From assembly GCA_903871805.1 (NCBI GenBank), contig CAIQIE010000069.1, forward strand, positions 1-52,637: a DNA stretch of 52,637 nucleotides, written 5' to 3'. Below, in pieces: positions 44,075 through 52,637 of this stretch. Within the stretch, counting starts at the first letter, position 1. Every line of letters begins with the position of its first letter. A model generated the notes under the pieces. That model was given only the letters and a program-made list of their open reading frames with translations. It did not search any database and was not told where the DNA came from. The position numbers were made by a program, and so were the translations under genes. Origin of the DNA: an uncultured Planctomycetaceae bacterium. GTDB taxonomy: Bacteria; Planctomycetota; Planctomycetia; Planctomycetales; Planctomycetaceae.

Positions 44075-44418
44075 AATCGATCTTAATGAAGACAGTGCGG
44101 CGCCCCGGTAGTCCCGCAGGAAGTGGTGGGCACCGTTTTCAGAAATTCACTGGTTGCAGACTAATGGTGACGCCTGAAGAGATCTTTTCGGGACAGTTCG
44201 CTGTAAGAATTCAGGACTTCTGCAGTAGCAAACGGCCCAGGTGTTAAAATTTACGTTCTGCAATGTCAGGCGATTGATTTCGGGGAACATCCTGGAAGAC
44301 CTGCTGGTCCCCTGCCGGCGGGCTCACGCTGATCGTGTCTGACCAGCGCGAGTCTCGCCCGATAACCAATACTTCCGGGCACCCGAAGCGTCGTCGGCGC
44401 ACCTCAGACGATGGACAT
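44075..44418. other. intergenic region between efp and miaB
   Basis: A 344-base spacer with no convincing open frame, hairpin or repeat. It probably holds the promoter for miaB. Confidence 0.45.
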
Positions 44419-44988
44419 TCAGTACTGAACGCGTTCCATGTACTGCCCTGTGGTGGTATCAATTTTGATTTTGTCACCTTCTTTGATAAATGCAGGCACC
44501 TGCACTTCGGCACCCGTCTCTACAACGGCGGGCTTGGTCACGTTCGTCGCGGTGTTGCCACGAGCCGCTGGTTCTGTGTAGGTCACTGTCAGGATGACCT
44601 GCAGTGGGGGACTCATTGTGATCAACTGTCCATTCCAGAACAATAGTCCGACAGTGGCACCTTCCATCAGCCAGCGCATTTCATCCTGGACTGCAGCCGC
44701 AGACAGACTGTGTTGTTCGAAGGTGGCGTTGTCCATAAAGACATAATTGTCGCCGTCGCGGTAGGAGTACACTCCGTCGTTTCGATGAACATCCGCTGAT
44801 TCAAGAGAGTCGCCGTTGCGATAGGTCTTTTCGAAGAGCGAACCTCTTAGCAGGTTACGCAGCTTGGTGCGATACAAAGCCTGCCCCTTCCCGGGCTTGA
44901 CGAAATGCATTTCAAGCATTTCGTAAGGCTCGTTATCGATCTGAACCTTGATACCTTTTTTGAATTCTCCGGCGGGAATTGTACCCAT
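44419..44988 (-). CDS. efp: translation elongation factor P
   Basis: EF-P binds ribosomes stalled at proline stretches and restores peptide bond formation. The 189-residue protein has the three beta-barrel domains of the family. The tip of domain I carries K34 in FVKPGKGQALYR, the site that many bacteria modify (for example by beta-lysylation). Domain II begins near SLESADVHRNDGVYSYRD and the C-terminal signature TGAEVQVPAFIKEGDKIKID (about 157-176) is complete. The length and the start MGTIPAGEFKKGIKVQID are standard. Lysine at position 34 suggests an EpmA/EpmB-type modification, but no such gene is in the window. The gene lies upstream of miaB on the same strand, at a distance that suggests separate promoters. 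Confidence 0.97.
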   Translation of the reverse strand: MGTIPAGEFKKGIKVQIDNEPYEMLEMHFVKPGKGQALYRTKLRNLLRGSLFEKTYRNGDSLESADVHRNDGVYSYRDGDNYVFMDNATFEQHSLSAAAVQDEMRWLMEGATVGLLFWNGQLITMSPPLQVILTVTYTEPAARGNTATNVTKPAVVETGAEVQVPAFIKEGDKIKIDTTTGQYMERVQY

Positions 44989-45692
44989 TTGAAATTGCTT
45001 CTGTCAGTCTGTGGTGCTGCGAGATGCAGGCTATCCGTTGGTTCTCTCGATGCAGCATTGCTCCCAGCCCGGCCCGCAAAACGGTTGAGTGGGAAAGTCT
45101 CTGGTTCCAAATTGGATTCAGATCGACAATGTTGCCGCGGGAGGAACACGGATTCGGAATCCGGGTGCAGCAAAAGAAATCTGGCGACCGCCACAAATGT
45201 GGCCCCTCAGAACGCCAAAACCGTTGCGATGTTAGCGAAATCCCCGCTCCAAGTGAATACTTTCGAGCCAGAATCCGACAAAGTCGAGAACTGTTGCACG
45301 CGGGTTGCTCCGGAAATCGGGGTAAGTGATTGCGAAACCGCCCTGAAACAGCGGATCAGACTTCAGCTGGCGCTGTCCGCAAACTCGGATTTCCCCCCCC
45401 CCTGCTTTCTGAACTCCACCGATGAATCGCACGTTATTCGACGGTCTATCCTGGCAGGTACAAGGGGTTTGTTTCTGTCGAAATCTAACGACCACCGACC
45501 TGTGGCGGCGTTTGTTTCCTGTTTCTGGCGGCATCTTGATTTCACAATGCAGACCGTCACGTTTATCATCTCTGGCAGAAACGTTCCTGACTGACCTGAA
45601 GGCTTTCGAGTTGAAAACCTTGCATCACTTTAGTCTCAGTCACCTTTCTTCCACGTGTTTTTGTCAAATCCACGCATTTTTCGGGGGTTGCA
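44989..45692. other. divergent spacer between efp and the aldehyde dehydrogenase gene
   Basis: A 704-base region without a certain gene. A plus-strand frame (44905-45594) is long but begins inside efp and has no ribosome site. A run of ten C residues (45393-45402) breaks the reading frames and may be a slippage or sequencing-error site. The promoters of efp and of the dehydrogenase should be here. Confidence 0.45.
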
Positions 45693-47198
45693 ATGTCCAC
45701 CACAGCTACGGGGCCGACAGCGTTTGCTCCAGCCGTCGCCGCATTTCTTTCGACGCCTGTTCACAAGTCCTACCACGGTGGGCGTTGGGTTGAGGCCGCT
45801 GACGGTCAGACCTTTGATGTGCTCGATCCAGGTGCTGGCACAAAGATTGCCACAGTTACCAGCCTGAAAAAGGCTGACGTCGATAAGGCCGTTGATTCTG
45901 CCGCAGAAGCGTTCACCAGCAGTGGCTGGGCAACTATGCAGATCGCTGAACGGGCAGCGCGCCTGCATCGAATTGCTGACGCTGTCGAAAAACGGAAGCA
46001 CGAATTTGCTCAGGTGGAAGCTCTGGACTGCGGGAAAATCTACTCCCAGGCAGAAGCTGACGTGCAAAACTTTATTGACACCTTTCGCTACTTTGCTGAT
46101 CTGTCACAGGCAGTCAACTACCGCCAGGTCATCGCGGTCAAGCATCACGAAGCCTGGGTTGCTCGTCATCCATGGGGACCGTGTGGGTTTATCATTCCCT
46201 GGAACTTTCCATTCCTGCTGGCAGGTTGGGGCCTGGCTCCGGCTCTGGCCGCCGGAAACACCTGCGTGCTGAAGCCCGCCGAAGATACTCCTCTCTCTGC
46301 TCTCTATCTGTGCCATGTCATCGAAGAACTGGATCTGCTTCCTGCGGGCGTTCTAAACGTAGTTACTGGCCTTGGGGAAACAGCGGGCTCCGCGATTTCT
46401 CAGAATCCACGTTTTCGCCGCATGAGCTTTACTGGTTCGCCGGAAGTGGGGCGCCTTGTGGCCGAGGCGGCTGGTCGCAATCTGATTCCCGTCAAGTGCG
46501 AACTTGGTGGCAAAGGCGCAGCTGTGATCTTCAACGACGTCGATATTCCAGCTACAGCCCAGAAACTGGTCGATGCGATTACGTTCCACGCCGGACAGGT
46601 CTGCTGCGACGCGACTCGCTGGCTGATTCAGCGGGATATCTACGATGATTTCGTCGGTGAATGCCTCGGACGTATGAAGTCCGTTCAGATCGGTTATCAG
46701 TTTGACGATGGTTCTCAGATGGGCCCGGTCGTAAGTGCTAAGCAGCGGGCCCGCGTTCTGGGCTATCTGCAAAAAGGTGTGGCTGACGGCGCAGACCTCA
46801 TTCTGGAAGGCGGCGAGGCTCAGATCTCCGGGAAGAACGGCTTCTATGTGAAGCCTGCTCTCCTCGCCGGTTCCCTGAACAACGTCGCTGCCCGCGAAGA
46901 AATCTTCGGGCCAGTCGCGTTCCTGGCTCCGTTCGCCTCGGAAGAAGAAGGTGTTCGGCTGGCGAATGATACCGATTACGGTCTTGGAAACAGCGTCTGG
47001 TCCAGTGATCTGCAGCGCTGTGCTCGAGTTGCCGAAGCCTTCCGCTCTGGAAATGGCTGGATCAACGCGCACAATGTGATCGTTCACGGCGTTCCATACG
47101 GCGGTATCGGCAAGAGCGGTATGGGCGGCGGCGTTGTCAGCCCCGAAACTCTGAATGACTACCTGCGACCGATTTCCGTCGTTCGCCCCCTGCAGTAG
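45693..47198 (+). CDS. aldehyde dehydrogenase (NAD(P)-dependent, betaine-aldehyde type)
   Basis: A 501-residue aldehyde dehydrogenase that oxidises an aldehyde to the acid with NAD(P). The cofactor and substrate motifs are clear: WNFPFLLAGWGLAPALAAGN (170-189), FTGSPEVGRLVAEAAG (246-261), general base E270 in CELGGKGAAVIF, and the catalytic cysteine in GQVCCDATRW (C304 or C305). The end YGGIGKSGMGGGVVSPETLN is the usual dimerisation tail. The sequence is closest in feel to betaine/aminoaldehyde dehydrogenases, but substrate cannot be told from sequence. The first 20 residues are a non-conserved extension. It is a single gene closed by a strong terminator. Its promoter lies in the long spacer upstream. 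Confidence 0.93.
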   Translation: MSTTATGPTAFAPAVAAFLSTPVHKSYHGGRWVEAADGQTFDVLDPGAGTKIATVTSLKKADVDKAVDSAAEAFTSSGWATMQIAERAARLHRIADAVEKRKHEFAQVEALDCGKIYSQAEADVQNFIDTFRYFADLSQAVNYRQVIAVKHHEAWVARHPWGPCGFIIPWNFPFLLAGWGLAPALAAGNTCVLKPAEDTPLSALYLCHVIEELDLLPAGVLNVVTGLGETAGSAISQNPRFRRMSFTGSPEVGRLVAEAAGRNLIPVKCELGGKGAAVIFNDVDIPATAQKLVDAITFHAGQVCCDATRWLIQRDIYDDFVGECLGRMKSVQIGYQFDDGSQMGPVVSAKQRARVLGYLQKGVADGADLILEGGEAQISGKNGFYVKPALLAGSLNNVAAREEIFGPVAFLAPFASEEEGVRLANDTDYGLGNSVWSSDLQRCARVAEAFRSGNGWINAHNVIVHGVPYGGIGKSGMGGGVVSPETLNDYLRPISVVRPLQ

Positions 47199-47238
47199 TT
47201 CACGGGCGTTGTACGAGTCGCCCATCGGGCCCAATTCT

Positions 47239-47272
47239 AAAAACCCCGGCAGCAGAAGCTGCCGGGGTTTTT
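47239..47272. terminator. bidirectional terminator
   Basis: A perfect 15-bp stem (47239-47253 and 47258-47272) with a 4-base loop, A-rich at one end and T-rich at the other, lies 40 bases after the dehydrogenase and 60 bases after the end of the membrane-protein gene on the opposite strand. Both convergent units can terminate here. Confidence 0.88.
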
Positions 47273-47331
47273 CTTAGTAACGGACGTTATTTTTCGGGAT
47301 GTCTCGCCACAGCAAAAATGAGGCTCGGACT

Positions 47332-48240
47332 TCACTGCTGCATCGGGTCGGGACGCGAACCCGCAAAACGATTCTGCCTCACTCGGATTCGCTGCTTCAC
47401 GATCAAACGCAGATCACTGAACAGAATCTGCAATAGCTGTGATCGCTGAAAGATTTTCGCCTGCGCAGGTGTCATCTGGCGCCATGTCAGTTCGCCAACC
47501 ACCAGCAAAATGGCCACAATCGTGGTCAGCAGCAGCGACGCCGTCCGCATGCCGGGGTCCATGTCAGCGGCGTCTCGAAGGTCCTGTGCTAATGCCGCTC
47601 CTCGCGGGGCGGAGGCAATCAACAGGGTCGCGGCCAATGTGCAGATCGCCAGCAAACTGAGGCCTCGCAAGGCCGAACTCAAACGACGCAAACTTCCCTC
47701 AGAGACTTCAAAATATCCCCCTGCGAAACCCTCACCGGGGCCCGGATGTTGTGTGTGTGGTTCAGCCGCAGGCCATTCGCGTTCCACTCCGGGCTGTTCT
47801 GGTGAATCTGCGAGGCCTCTGCGAGTCAACAATCGGAACAGCGGTCTTTCAGAAAAGTCCTGCAAAATATGCCGCTGTCGTGAAAGAAACATGACCGCCG
47901 ACAAAATTCCAAAGGAATAGAGCATGGCGTCCATCAGGGGCATTTTCATCCCATAACGATCTTCCGAAATAAACAGGTCTGCCTGAACAACAATCAGTAA
48001 CAGCAGTCCCCCCCAGTGACGGATTGAGAGAATCACCGCGGCAAGGATCAGCAGCAGAACAGACCACATCACTTCAGAAGAAAACAGGGTCATCACGATG
48101 CCGGCCGTCAGTGCGATGGTCAGAATCTGTATCACCAGCCCGTTCAGCAACGGTCGACGCTGATCCCATTGTCCCCAGGCTCGCTCTGCCGACGCAGAAA
48201 CGGTCGCTGCCTCAGAAAACTCTTCGGTCTCTGAATTCAT
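47332..48240 (-). CDS. multi-pass membrane protein in the MoxR-DUF58 operon
   Basis: A 302-residue integral membrane protein of unknown function. Hydrophobic segments are at about 34-54, 57-86 (VMWSVLLLILAAVILSIRHW), 102-119, 190-211 (LLAICTLAATLLIASAP) and 234-251 (LLLTTIVAILLVVGELTW), so five passes are plausible. A polar, Pro/Glu/Gly-rich loop (about 145-175) separates the first three from the last two. I recognise no named domain. Its ATG overlaps the stop of the DUF58 gene by the ATGA arrangement, so it is translationally coupled to that gene and belongs to the same operon as MoxR. In similar operons a membrane or von Willebrand protein usually follows DUF58, so this may act with it. Confidence 0.75.
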   Translation of the reverse strand: MNSETEEFSEAATVSASAERAWGQWDQRRPLLNGLVIQILTIALTAGIVMTLFSSEVMWSVLLLILAAVILSIRHWGGLLLLIVVQADLFISEDRYGMKMPLMDAMLYSFGILSAVMFLSRQRHILQDFSERPLFRLLTRRGLADSPEQPGVEREWPAAEPHTQHPGPGEGFAGGYFEVSEGSLRRLSSALRGLSLLAICTLAATLLIASAPRGAALAQDLRDAADMDPGMRTASLLLTTIVAILLVVGELTWRQMTPAQAKIFQRSQLLQILFSDLRLIVKQRIRVRQNRFAGSRPDPMQQ

Positions 48241-49949
48241 CGGGCACTCCCTGAGCCAGATGAGGCACGTCCGGATCGGGCCAGTTCCATTTCTGCAATG
48301 ATCATGCGGATCGCATTCTGTTCACCTGAGAATGTGACTGTGGCTCCCGCCTGCCTTAATTCATGCTGCAGTCGATCCGCAAACTCCCGACTGCGCATCT
48401 GCTCGGCAACCAACAGCAGGCCTTCTGCCGTCACATCGCGAATTTCCAACGATTCTCGCGTCGGCCGACGGAAAGCCGGGGTCGGGCAAACAAAGGCCAC
48501 ACGATGGTGACGAGCCCTGGCAAGTCGGATCGCTGACAGCAGATGCGAAATGCTCTGAGCACTTTCCATCAGGTCAGCACAGATCACAAAGACTTCGTTA
48601 TCCCGGGCATAGGCTACTGCGGTTGTAATCGCATCTGACAGCATTTCCATCCTTGCCACGCCATCGTGAAATCCCCGCCCACGAATGGACACCACCGGTG
48701 TCAGCCATGCCAGGCCCTGCAGACTGAGAAAATGCTGGGTAAACGTTGCGAGCAATGCGTCGTCCTGTATCAACTGCACATGTCGCAACGGAGGCATCTG
48801 GTACAAATGACTTAAAACGCCTGCCAGTCGACAGCGGTCATGAAAACTACGCCTGTTCCAGGGCAGTATCGGAAACAAACTCCACGGAACACGGTTGTAC
48901 CGCCTATCCAGTAACTCCGGAAATTGCTCATGACACACATTCAGTGCCGTTTGCTGCAGCAGTGGGGTCATGCGATCCGGCAGCGGAGCGGGGTTTACCG
49001 AGAAATCTGCCATGGCCTGAAGAAGGCGATTGAACCCCCGTTCTCCAGACACCGGGGCCAGTCGCTGCAGACCACGTTCATCAAAACACGCGAGGCCCAC
49101 CGGGTCCCCACATGAGATCGCGGTCCTTGCCACACTGGCTGCGACAAATGTCATCTGATCCAGCAGACGCTCACCAAAGCCGCCAATTCTTGCGCTGATC
49201 GTACCGTCCAGAAATAATTGCAGTCGCACCGGGACTTCCGATTCATACTGCCGCGTCATCAACCTGTCTCGACGAGCCGAAACTTTCCACGCAATGGACT
49301 TTGGCGGATCGCCCGGTACATAGTCCCGTAATTCAAGAAGTTCACTTCCCATCCCTGCCCGCTGAAGACGATGGATTCCGTGCTGCGGAAGCGCGTTATT
49401 GCGCTTCACAAGAGGCCGGTGCTCTCCGGCTTCGGACCACGCCGGCAGTACTCGAAATACCTGCGGACAATTCACAAACCGTTCAGCTCGGAACAACCCC
49501 TGGGCGTCTTCCATCAGCAGCCGAAAACCGGGTAATCGCAGCTGCCCTGCCCCGCGAATTCGAGCCTCATAGCGGAAGATAGTCGAACGGAATGGCGTGA
49601 ACACACGCACCTGGTGCTCGTCAGCGGTGACAGACATGTTTTCCGGCAAACTGTCTCGAATCCGAAGTGGAGGAGTCATCCGTCCCCGGGTCATGATCAT
49701 CCGCACCTGAACGCGGACTATACGCCCAGCCTGAAGCGTTCCCGTCGCTTCAGATCGCTCATTCACAATCCGCTCAAAGGTAAGATTGCGAAGCTGAGTC
49801 CAGACACGCCAGGAGAACCAGGCCCATTCCACAGCGATCCAGATCAGCACGGACAATGACAAAATTGCCAGCCCCGTGTCGGCCCGCACCAGGCCCACAA
49901 GGACGCCGAGCAGCCCGGCAATTGTCATCCAACGCCCCGAAACTGTCAT
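48237..49949 (-). CDS. DUF58 domain protein
   Basis: A 570-residue membrane protein with two N-terminal segments (9-22 and 24-46) followed by a large cytoplasmic or periplasmic domain. DUF58 is recognised by LLELRDYVPGDPPKSIAWKV and RRDRLMTRQYESEVPVRLQL, and the following LFLDGTISARIGG is the von Willebrand-like Asp-Gly start seen in the family. DUF58 proteins are found next to MoxR AAA ATPases and are thought to assist in assembly of protein or cofactor complexes; exact function is unknown. The gene's ATG overlaps the MoxR stop, and its stop overlaps the next start, both as ATGA, so all three are tightly coupled. At 570 residues it is longer than many DUF58 proteins (300-450), with added stretches in the C-terminal half. 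Confidence 0.88.
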   Translation of the reverse strand: MTVSGRWMTIAGLLGVLVGLVRADTGLAILSLSVLIWIAVEWAWFSWRVWTQLRNLTFERIVNERSEATGTLQAGRIVRVQVRMIMTRGRMTPPLRIRDSLPENMSVTADEHQVRVFTPFRSTIFRYEARIRGAGQLRLPGFRLLMEDAQGLFRAERFVNCPQVFRVLPAWSEAGEHRPLVKRNNALPQHGIHRLQRAGMGSELLELRDYVPGDPPKSIAWKVSARRDRLMTRQYESEVPVRLQLFLDGTISARIGGFGERLLDQMTFVAASVARTAISCGDPVGLACFDERGLQRLAPVSGERGFNRLLQAMADFSVNPAPLPDRMTPLLQQTALNVCHEQFPELLDRRYNRVPWSLFPILPWNRRSFHDRCRLAGVLSHLYQMPPLRHVQLIQDDALLATFTQHFLSLQGLAWLTPVVSIRGRGFHDGVARMEMLSDAITTAVAYARDNEVFVICADLMESAQSISHLLSAIRLARARHHRVAFVCPTPAFRRPTRESLEIRDVTAEGLLLVAEQMRSREFADRLQHELRQAGATVTFSGEQNAIRMIIAEMELARSGRASSGSGSAR

Positions 49950-50914
49950 CGCGCTTTGTCCTGAACAATCGGAACCCCACGAATCAACTGCTGTATAATT
50001 GCTTCCACCGTCCGTCCATCCATTTCGGATTCCGGTTTCAGAATCAAACGATGGCTGAGCACTGGATTACAGACCTGCTGAATGTCCGCGTGCGTCAGAA
50101 ACCCGCGCCCATCCAGCAAGGCATGCGCCCTTGCCGCCTTCAACAGACTGATCGCGGCTCGCGGACTGGCTCCCAGAGCCAGATCAGGGTTCCGACGGCT
50201 CTGACGTACCAGGTCCACGACATACTCCTGAAGCTCTCGCGTCGCAAAAACATTGTCCAGCCCGCTCCGGATCTGGATGATTTCCTCCACGGTCGTGACA
50301 GGTGCCGGGGAGACCGCTGGACGGCTGTGCAATTCCAGCATTTCCACTTCCTGCGCCCGTTCGGGATAACCCACGTGAATTCGGAAAAGGAATCGGTCCA
50401 GTTGTGCCTCTGGCAGTCGATAAACCCCTTCCTGCTCAATCGGATTCTGTGTGGCAAGCACCATAAACGGATCGGGAAGTGGCAGCGTTTTTCCTTCAAT
50501 GGTCACCTGCCGCTCCTGCATGGCCTCCAGAAGCGAAGACTGCGTTCTGGCTGGAGCGCGGTTGAGTTCATCCGCCAGCAGCAACTGGCAAAAAACCGGG
50601 CCTCGGCGAAGGACAAATTCGCTGGTGCCACGGTCCAGAACCTGCGTCCCCGTGACATCCGACGGAAGCAAGTCCGGAGTAAACTGGATACGCTCGAAAT
50701 GGATTCCGAGGACACTGGAAAAGGTGCGGCACAGCGTGGTTTTGGCCGTTCCGGGAACGCCTTCCAGCAGGACGTGGCCTCCGGCAAAGAGCGCCATCAG
50801 CAGTTGATCCGTGACATGCCCAAGCCCGACAACAACCTGCTCGACGGATTTCAGCGTATTGGCGCGAAGTGTTTGCACACGCTGAGCGAACTCAGAGAAA
50901 TCGTACGAAGTCAC
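49946..50914 (-). CDS. MoxR-type AAA ATPase
   Basis: An AAA+ chaperone-like ATPase of 322 residues, the family's usual size. The GTG at 50914 was chosen; the frame continues to 51088 but that extension is low-complexity. Walker A is EGVPGTAKTTL (51-61), Walker B and sensor regions are QLLLADELNRAPARTQSSLL, and the following EAMQERQVTIEGKTLPLPDP is the MoxR signature. VLATQNPIEQEGVYRLPEAQ and LDRFLFRIHVGYPE complete it. The C-terminal part ALGASPRAAISLLKAARAHA is also typical. MoxR proteins work with DUF58 and von Willebrand proteins, often in metal insertion or envelope assembly. Here it starts a three-gene operon. The long spacer before it must hold the promoter. Confidence 0.94.
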   Translation of the reverse strand: MTSYDFSEFAQRVQTLRANTLKSVEQVVVGLGHVTDQLLMALFAGGHVLLEGVPGTAKTTLCRTFSSVLGIHFERIQFTPDLLPSDVTGTQVLDRGTSEFVLRRGPVFCQLLLADELNRAPARTQSSLLEAMQERQVTIEGKTLPLPDPFMVLATQNPIEQEGVYRLPEAQLDRFLFRIHVGYPERAQEVEMLELHSRPAVSPAPVTTVEEIIQIRSGLDNVFATRELQEYVVDLVRQSRRNPDLALGASPRAAISLLKAARAHALLDGRGFLTHADIQQVCNPVLSHRLILKPESEMDGRTVEAIIQQLIRGVPIVQDKAR

Positions 50915-52036
50915 GGCAGATTCTTTTGGTGAAATGCAAAAGGACAGGATCGGGGCCTGGCTCACTACCAGACTGGGCCGGGGGCGTTTGCTCTCGCGAC
51001 TGCCCTCGAAACACGATGTGTAGCGTACCCAAACGGGGGCTTTCGTTCGAGTGACTCCCGATCTGGAATGAAAATTTGATGGCAACACGGCTGCTGGAAA
51101 AAACTGTTGGACCGGTGTTTGTTCGCTGTTTTCAGCCGAGTTGAAGAACTCCTTTGGTCGGTAGGATCACGTACAGGCAGTCGGATGATGGGCTCACGCT
51201 CTGTGGTCTCTGGATGTCGTTTGCCTGACTGGTACGCGGCGTCCGGCCGGGCATTCCGCCGGTTCTGCGAAGGCCTGACCATCACAACCGGATCCGTGCA
51301 AGCGTGGGCGTTGCGGGATAAGCCTGATGATCATGCAGCGGATGCCGTTCAGGTGCACGCGCTGCTCCATTGATTGACGATGCCAGTTGGCGATCAGGGG
51401 CCGTGTTTCCCGCAGGCTTTCGTCAGCGGCAGAAAAGAGGCGAATGGGATCCGGAGTGTTGTGTGGCATCGGCAGGTGGATAAACAGCATGTGGGGGAGG
51501 GAATACCCGCAGGAAAAATGACGAAATATGAAGGCGTTTTAATGTTTCGTTCATAATTATGCCATTTAAGCACCATTTTGAATTAACTAATTATAAATAC
51601 ATCCAACATGGGGCGTTTAAGATCCGGTCGTGGAAGTGTTTCACGAGGTGTTTGCATGAGCCGTAGGTGTCACTGTTCGTGACGTCGCGTCAGATCATAA
51701 AGTGTTTTGGTGTCGTGTTTTATGTTGATTTGACGCGGTCGGTTTAGTGGTTGCGGTGGTTGCGGCTCTGTTGTTTCGAGAAGTTCAATAATGATTAACA
51801 GCTACTTAACAGGGTGCAACGACACTTCGCACGCAGCATGAGGCTGCTGTAACAGGGAAGGTTCTGGTGCTCAGTTAAATTGGGTGTCTGCCAGTATTCT
51901 GAATTGGCAGACGCGTGGGGACCATGGGGCGATCAACAATCGCGATGTTGGCGAGCCCTGGGGCCGGTAGAAAATCGGATGTGACTTCAGTGCGAAAGAC
52001 TTACAGGTTTTCAGGTTTTCAGGAAAGGGTGTTGTC
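50915..52036. other. 1.1-kb spacer upstream of the DUF1559 gene
   Basis: Longest gene-free stretch of the window. Open frames on both strands near 51100-51490 lack ribosome sites and known motifs. An AT-rich island lies about 51530-51615 (TTCATAATTATGCC and TAATTATAAATAC), which may include a promoter. A hairpin at 51886-51912 and an 8-base tandem repeat (CAGGTTTT twice, 52004-52019) precede the DUF1559 gene. Confidence 0.45.
51886..51912. repeat. hairpin in the leader of the DUF1559 gene
   Basis: GTCTGCCA (51886-51893) pairs with TGGCAGAC (51905-51912) across an 11-base loop, extendable by two weaker pairs. It is 125 bases before the GTG and has no T run, so it may be a regulatory or stability element rather than a terminator. 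Confidence 0.4.
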
Positions 52037-52637
52037 GTGAAAAGGATGTTTATTCAGGGATCTTTGATTCGTGAAGCGCGTCGGCGTGGGTTCACGCTGA
52101 TCGAGTTGCTGGTGGTGATTGCGATTATTGCAATTCTGATGGCTTTGGTACTTCCGGCAATTCAGTCCGCAAGGGAAGCCGCCCGAAGTGCTCAGTGCAA
52201 GAACAATCTTCGTCAGATCGGTATTGCTCTGTACTCATGGAGCAGCAGTGATCCAGCGGGCCGGATTTGCTCGGGGGCCTTCGACTTTCGTCGTGACGGT
52301 GACCCGACGCTGTACAGCTGGGTTGGTAACGTGATGGATGTGAATGGTGGTCTTCCGGGCAAGATGCTGTGTCCGTCGAATGAGTCCAAGGGCTACGAGA
52401 AGCTGAACGACATGACGGGCCGAACCCCATCATCTGGAACCGCCTATCCTCCGCTGAATCAGCGAGCCGGTACGTTTTTCAATGCGATTTACACTGCTGA
52501 TTCTGCAGCCGAGCTTACTGCCGCTGGCGCTACACGGGATCTGATGGTTCAACAGCTGGTTCAGGGTGGTCTGAACAGCAACTATGCCTCCAGCTGGTTC
52601 ATGGTCCGCGGGCAGAACTTGTACACTGGCCAGTCAG
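52037..52637 (+). CDS. DUF1559 prepilin-like protein, 5' part
   Basis: This gene runs off the right end of the window; 200 residues are visible. The GTG at 52037 has AGGAAAGG about 8 bases upstream. After a basic leader ([17 protein letters not shown]) comes the type IV prepilin cleavage motif [17 protein letters not shown], with cleavage expected after the Gly, and the conserved [14 protein letters not shown] continuation. [16 protein letters not shown] is the DUF1559 start. Planctomycetes have tens of such genes; they are thought to be prepilin-like exported proteins, possibly surface-attached, of uncertain role. The family's C-terminal His-x9-Asp-Gly motif would lie beyond the end of the window. 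No other gene of a pilus machinery is adjacent. Confidence 0.92.
   Translation, partial: MKRMFIQGSLIREARRRGFTLIELLVVIAIIAILMALVLPAIQSAREAARSAQCKNNLRQIGIALYSWSSSDPAGRICSGAFDFRRDGDPTLYSWVGNVMDVNGGLPGKMLCPSNESKGYEKLNDMTGRTPSSGTAYPPLNQRAGTFFNAIYTADSAAELTAAGATRDLMVQQLVQGGLNSNYASSWFMVRGQNLYTGQS

Noticed and set aside
44905..45594. 229-residue frame beginning inside efp
   Set aside because: No ribosome site, start lies in a certain gene on the other strand, and the sequence has no domain or consistent composition.
46353..47234. 293-residue antisense frame over the aldehyde dehydrogenase
   Set aside because: It is the shadow of a highly biased coding strand; no domain is visible and the dehydrogenase is intact.
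49856..50932. 358-residue antisense frame over the MoxR gene
   Set aside because: It covers a gene with all MoxR motifs and would need to overlap DUF58 as well; composition is unlike a protein.

Overview
The window reads as a chromosome segment of a planctomycete (phylum Planctomycetota). The signs are lineage-typical gene families: a PSCyt1/DUF1549/DUF1553 protein, a DUF1559 prepilin-like protein, a cysteine-rich YTV-repeat envelope protein, several secreted Gly/Cys-rich proteins seen mostly in this phylum, a methanofuran/tetrahydromethanopterin-type C1 gene, and a fatty-acid cluster with an unusually long acyl carrier protein. Gene density is moderate, with many 300-1,100 bp spacers. No rRNA, tRNA, CRISPR array, transposase or phage gene was seen. 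The first gene (HEAT repeats) and the last (DUF1559) are cut by the window ends.

Layout. 1-4.3 kb: end of a HEAT protein, a small lipoprotein, a Wza-type polysaccharide export lipoprotein, then, across a bidirectional terminator, a membrane-anchored protein built from 24-residue repeats. 4.9-8.0 kb (minus): thymidine kinase, a YjbQ-type enzyme and FtsH. 8.4-16.3 kb: a small probable sugar-binding-fold protein, a radical SAM enzyme, a 1,169-residue secreted protein with Ycf48-like repeats and a CBM9-like end, and a convergent secreted Ig-like protein. 16.8-18.1 kb (minus): the YTV protein. 18.8-24.5 kb (plus): dehydratase, ketoreductase, acyl carrier protein, second dehydratase, ketosynthase and an alpha/beta hydrolase. 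These could together carry out a dedicated acyl-chain elongation cycle. 24.7-27.7 kb (minus): three secreted proteins of unknown function, one with GLFG motifs. 28.2-30.6 kb: a GyrA/ParC-family protein without a neighbouring B subunit.

30.7-38.5 kb (minus): the large PSCyt1/DUF1549/LamG/DUF1553 protein, a UDP-sugar epimerase, L-aspartate oxidase and an MfnF-like kinase-fold protein. 39.1-42.3 kb (plus): a secreted thioredoxin-fold protein, a SixA phosphatase and DprA. 42.4-45.0 kb (minus): MiaB with a His/Asp-rich insertion, and elongation factor P. 45.7-47.2 kb: an aldehyde dehydrogenase, which converges through a strong terminator on a tightly overlapped MoxR-DUF58-membrane protein operon (47.3-50.9 kb). 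A gene-free 1.1 kb spacer precedes the DUF1559 gene.

Most genes belong to known families. The least explained items are the 24-residue repeat protein, the extended acyl carrier protein and its cluster, the GLFG-containing secreted protein, the MiaB insertion, and several spacers that may hold short or decayed reading frames. No single stretch proves a wholly new system. All functional statements are inferred from sequence reading alone.
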